A stretch of DNA of 7,306 nt. It comes from Cryomorphaceae bacterium. Its GTDB lineage: Bacteria; Bacteroidota; Bacteroidia; Flavobacteriales; Schleiferiaceae. Positions 5,316 to 7,306 of this stretch are shown piece by piece. The stretch is taken from contig DLWR01000146.1 in NCBI GenBank assembly GCA_003444795.1, forward strand, positions 1-7,306. The letters are read 5' to 3'. Made by a program: the position numbers and the translations under genes. Every line of letters begins with the position of its first letter. Positions within the stretch are counted from its first letter, which is position 1. The notes beneath the pieces are model-generated. The model made no database searches. It was given only the letters and a program-made list of their open reading frames with translations, and was not told the DNA's origin.

Positions 5316-7061
5316 TTACTTGTATATGCGGCGCATGCGACGGTTGCCGGCTTCTTTTTGGGCCTCCATCATATCGTTCATGCGCTTTTGGAACTTAGAG
5401 GTCTTGCCACTGGCTTTGTTAGCCATGAGCTGGGCATGGATGGCTTCTTCGTCAATGAAAAACTTTCGGATCGCCCACTGCTGAGCAAAAATCAAAATGT
5501 TGCTCACGAAATAGTAAAAGGAAAGACCCGATGCGTAGTTGTTGAACCACACCAAAAGCATGACAGGCATCAAATACTGGATAATCACCATCTGCTGCTG
5601 CATCATGCTATTGCCCGATTGAGGCGTCATGGAGTTGTTAAACTTGGTGTACAAATAGGTGGAGATGGCCATCAAAATGGTGAACAAGCTGATGTGATCA
5701 CCGTAGAAGGGAATGCTGAACCATTGTCCAAATTCGAACACAGAGTCATACGCAGACAAGTCATCGGCCCACAGGAAAGATTGTTGACGAAGCTCGATAC
5801 TTGCCGGGAAGAAGCGGAACATCGCGATCAAAATGGGGAACTGCAGCAATTGGGGAATACATCCACCTAAAGGGTTTACCCCTACTTTTTGGTAGAGTGC
5901 CATAACCTCCTGCTGTTTCTTCACTGCGTCGCTGTCCTTGTGGCGTTCGTTGATTTCGTCCAGCTCGGGCTTAAGAACGCGCATTTTTGCCATGCTCTTG
6001 TAGGAAGAGAAGGTCAATGGGGACAGTACCACTTTGATGATTAAGGCCATCAAGAAGATGATGAATCCATAGTTCCAACCAAAGTTGTCAAACAGGTTAA
6101 ACATAGGGATGACGGCCCCCTTAGAAATCCAGCCAAAAATGCCCCAGCCGAAGGGAATGATTTCATCAAAGTGCTGATCAAAGCCCTTTAAGGTGTTGTA
6201 CTTGTTTGGACCATGGTACCACATTCCTTTCGCGTGGACCCCGCCGTTGCTTCCCGCAATCGTCAGCTCGGAACGGAACAATCGCGTATGTCCCGTGTCA
6301 CTGACTTCTGGCGTTTTAGTCAAAAGGTGAGCGGTCGTAAAAGGAGTTTCTGTCGCGAAAATGCTGGAGAAATACTGCTGCTTGTGCGCTACCCAGCTAA
6401 TGTTGGAGACGGTTTCTTCGTCATCGCGGCCATCGCTCAAATAATCGTCTGACTCATCGACGGCATCCCAGAAATACGTGGAAGTATTCTGCGCTTCGTT
6501 CTTCAGACTCTTTTCATTCCGAATTCCATCTTGCTTCCAATCTAAGGTCACATTGGCCGCACCTTCAATATCCAACGCCCAAGCTAGGCCGTAGCCATCC
6601 CCCAAGGTATAGGTCCAAGTAGTTGCGCCGGAGGTCATCGTAAGTGCCTGGCTACCGTTATTCCCCTGGCTGAGGATTGCCGTAAAGACGCCCTCATGCG
6701 CACCAGTCATGGACTGGCGGCCATTTACCAAATAAAGGTCTTCCCCGTTGTAGCGCTTGTAGTCTTTGAGCTCCACGTTTTGGAGTTGTGCGCCCGCCGT
6801 AGTAAACGTGTACTTCACCACGTCATTTTCCAATACGACGACCTCAGGGGCTGGAGAGGCGCTGTCTAGAACAGTGACCTGAACAGGGATGGCATCTGAA
6901 ACGGATTGTTCCACTGCAACTTCTTCGACCGTAGCCACAGCCGCTTGTTCAGGGGAATCGGGCTGAAGTTCGGAAGCCCAAAAGCTCATACCGAACAAAA
7001 TGGCCGCGATCAGTACGAAGCCAATAATTTGATTGCGATCAATCGATTTTTCTTCCAACAT
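5316..7061 (-). CDS. yidC: YidC membrane protein insertase
   Basis: The 581-residue product inserts proteins into the inner membrane, alone or with SecYEG. It begins MLEEKSIDRNQIIGFVLIAAILFGMSFW, giving a first transmembrane segment at about 11-29. An acidic Pro/Ala/Val-rich linker (30-75) and a large periplasmic beta domain (about 76-300) follow. The conserved core starts near GIFGWISKGAVIPMF (307-321) and includes transmembrane segment 2 (330-350, SPLTFSSYKSMAKMRVLKPEL), a cytoplasmic hairpin, NPLGGCIPQLLQFPILIAMFRFF (396-418), TILMAISTYLYTKF (461-474) and LMPVMLLVWFNNYASGLSFYYFVSN (497-521). The position of the substrate-groove arginine of E. coli (Arg366) is occupied by Lys343. A basic tail (about 549-581, ending NRRMRRIYK) fits ribosome contact. 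It lies 1 base after pyrG (TGATATG) and abuts the acetyltransferase gene, so all three look like one operon. Confidence 0.97.
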   Translation of the reverse strand: MLEEKSIDRNQIIGFVLIAAILFGMSFWASELQPDSPEQAAVATVEEVAVEQSVSDAIPVQVTVLDSASPAPEVVVLENDVVKYTFTTAGAQLQNVELKDYKRYNGEDLYLVNGRQSMTGAHEGVFTAILSQGNNGSQALTMTSGATTWTYTLGDGYGLAWALDIEGAANVTLDWKQDGIRNEKSLKNEAQNTSTYFWDAVDESDDYLSDGRDDEETVSNISWVAHKQQYFSSIFATETPFTTAHLLTKTPEVSDTGHTRLFRSELTIAGSNGGVHAKGMWYHGPNKYNTLKGFDQHFDEIIPFGWGIFGWISKGAVIPMFNLFDNFGWNYGFIIFLMALIIKVVLSPLTFSSYKSMAKMRVLKPELDEINERHKDSDAVKKQQEVMALYQKVGVNPLGGCIPQLLQFPILIAMFRFFPASIELRQQSFLWADDLSAYDSVFEFGQWFSIPFYGDHISLFTILMAISTYLYTKFNNSMTPQSGNSMMQQQMVIIQYLMPVMLLVWFNNYASGLSFYYFVSNILIFAQQWAIRKFFIDEEAIHAQLMANKASGKTSKFQKRMNDMMEAQKEAGNRRMRRIYK

Positions 7062-7062
7062 A

Positions 7063-7306
7063 TCAGGAATTCTTGTGGGTCATAGCCGCAGCAGCGAAGG
7101 CCACGAACAAAGGGTGGGGATTGGCCACTGTGGATTTGTATTCTGGATGGAATTGGACGCCCACAAACCAAGGATGGCTCGGGATTTCAACAATTTCAAC
7201 CAAACCGGTTTCAGGATTAATTCCGGCAGCCACCATGCCTGCGGCTTCGAGTTCGGCCAAGTATGCATTGTTAAATTCAAAGCGATGTCGGTGGCGTTCA
7301 GAGACT
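7063..7306 (-). CDS. pyrG: CTP synthase, C-terminal fragment (cut by window edge)
   Basis: Only the last 80 full codons are inside the window; the frame continues beyond position 7306. The readable part begins [20 protein letters not shown], followed by [35 protein letters not shown] and [13 protein letters not shown], ending in a TGA at 7065-7063. This is the end of the class I glutamine amidotransferase domain of CTP synthase; QFHPE carries the His and Glu that complete the cysteine-histidine-glutamate triad. The enzyme makes CTP from UTP with glutamine-derived ammonia and ATP in the cytoplasm. It is the most upstream gene visible in the pyrG-yidC-acetyltransferase unit. Confidence 0.97.
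   Translation of the reverse strand, partial: VSERHRHRFEFNNAYLAELEAAGMVAAGINPETGLVEIVEIPSHPWFVGVQFHPEYKSTVANPHPLFVAFAAAAMTHKNS

Noticed and set aside
5274..5870. A 198-codon plus-strand open frame opposite the end of yidC
   Set aside because: It lies wholly antisense to strongly conserved YidC core and the acetyltransferase start, and its His/Leu-rich product resembles no family.

Overview
The window comes from a bacterium that is most likely a member of Bacteroidota, probably of the Flavobacteriales type with an unusually high G+C content. The evidence is threefold. An Omp28-type thioredoxin-fold lipoprotein is present. The queA product is the long (about 400-residue) form that I associate with this phylum, and pyrG directly precedes yidC. 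Start codons also lack Shine-Dalgarno sequences, and two of them sit just behind sequences like the phylum's TAnnTTTG -7 box. The assignment to order is an inference from remembered family patterns.

Layout. Positions 1-1504 (minus strand) hold one open frame that runs off the left edge. It encodes a complete GT4-like glycosyltransferase followed, without a stop codon, by the start of a second and different glycosyltransferase. A 41-base divergent gap separates it from a plus-strand block: queA (1546-2748, queuosine tRNA modification), a secreted endonuclease/exonuclease/phosphatase-fold protein (2803-3768) and an Omp28-like lipoprotein with a CXXC motif (3816-4745). That block ends at a strong intrinsic terminator (4769-4797). 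From the right edge a minus-strand operon converges on it: the C-terminal end of pyrG (CTP synthase), yidC (membrane protein insertase) and a GNAT acetyltransferase. The junctions in this operon are a 1-base gap and a direct TAA/ATG abutment.

Functionally this is mostly housekeeping and cell-envelope sequence: tRNA modification, nucleotide synthesis, membrane protein insertion, an exported lipoprotein, an exported phosphoesterase-fold enzyme and glycan synthesis. I see no mobile element, CRISPR array, tRNA or rRNA. The most unusual item is the tandem glycosyltransferase fusion. Next is the compact divergent promoter region, where both start codons lie 5-6 bases behind a -7-like box, which suggests leaderless transcripts. 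I do not find convincing evidence of a wholly new system.
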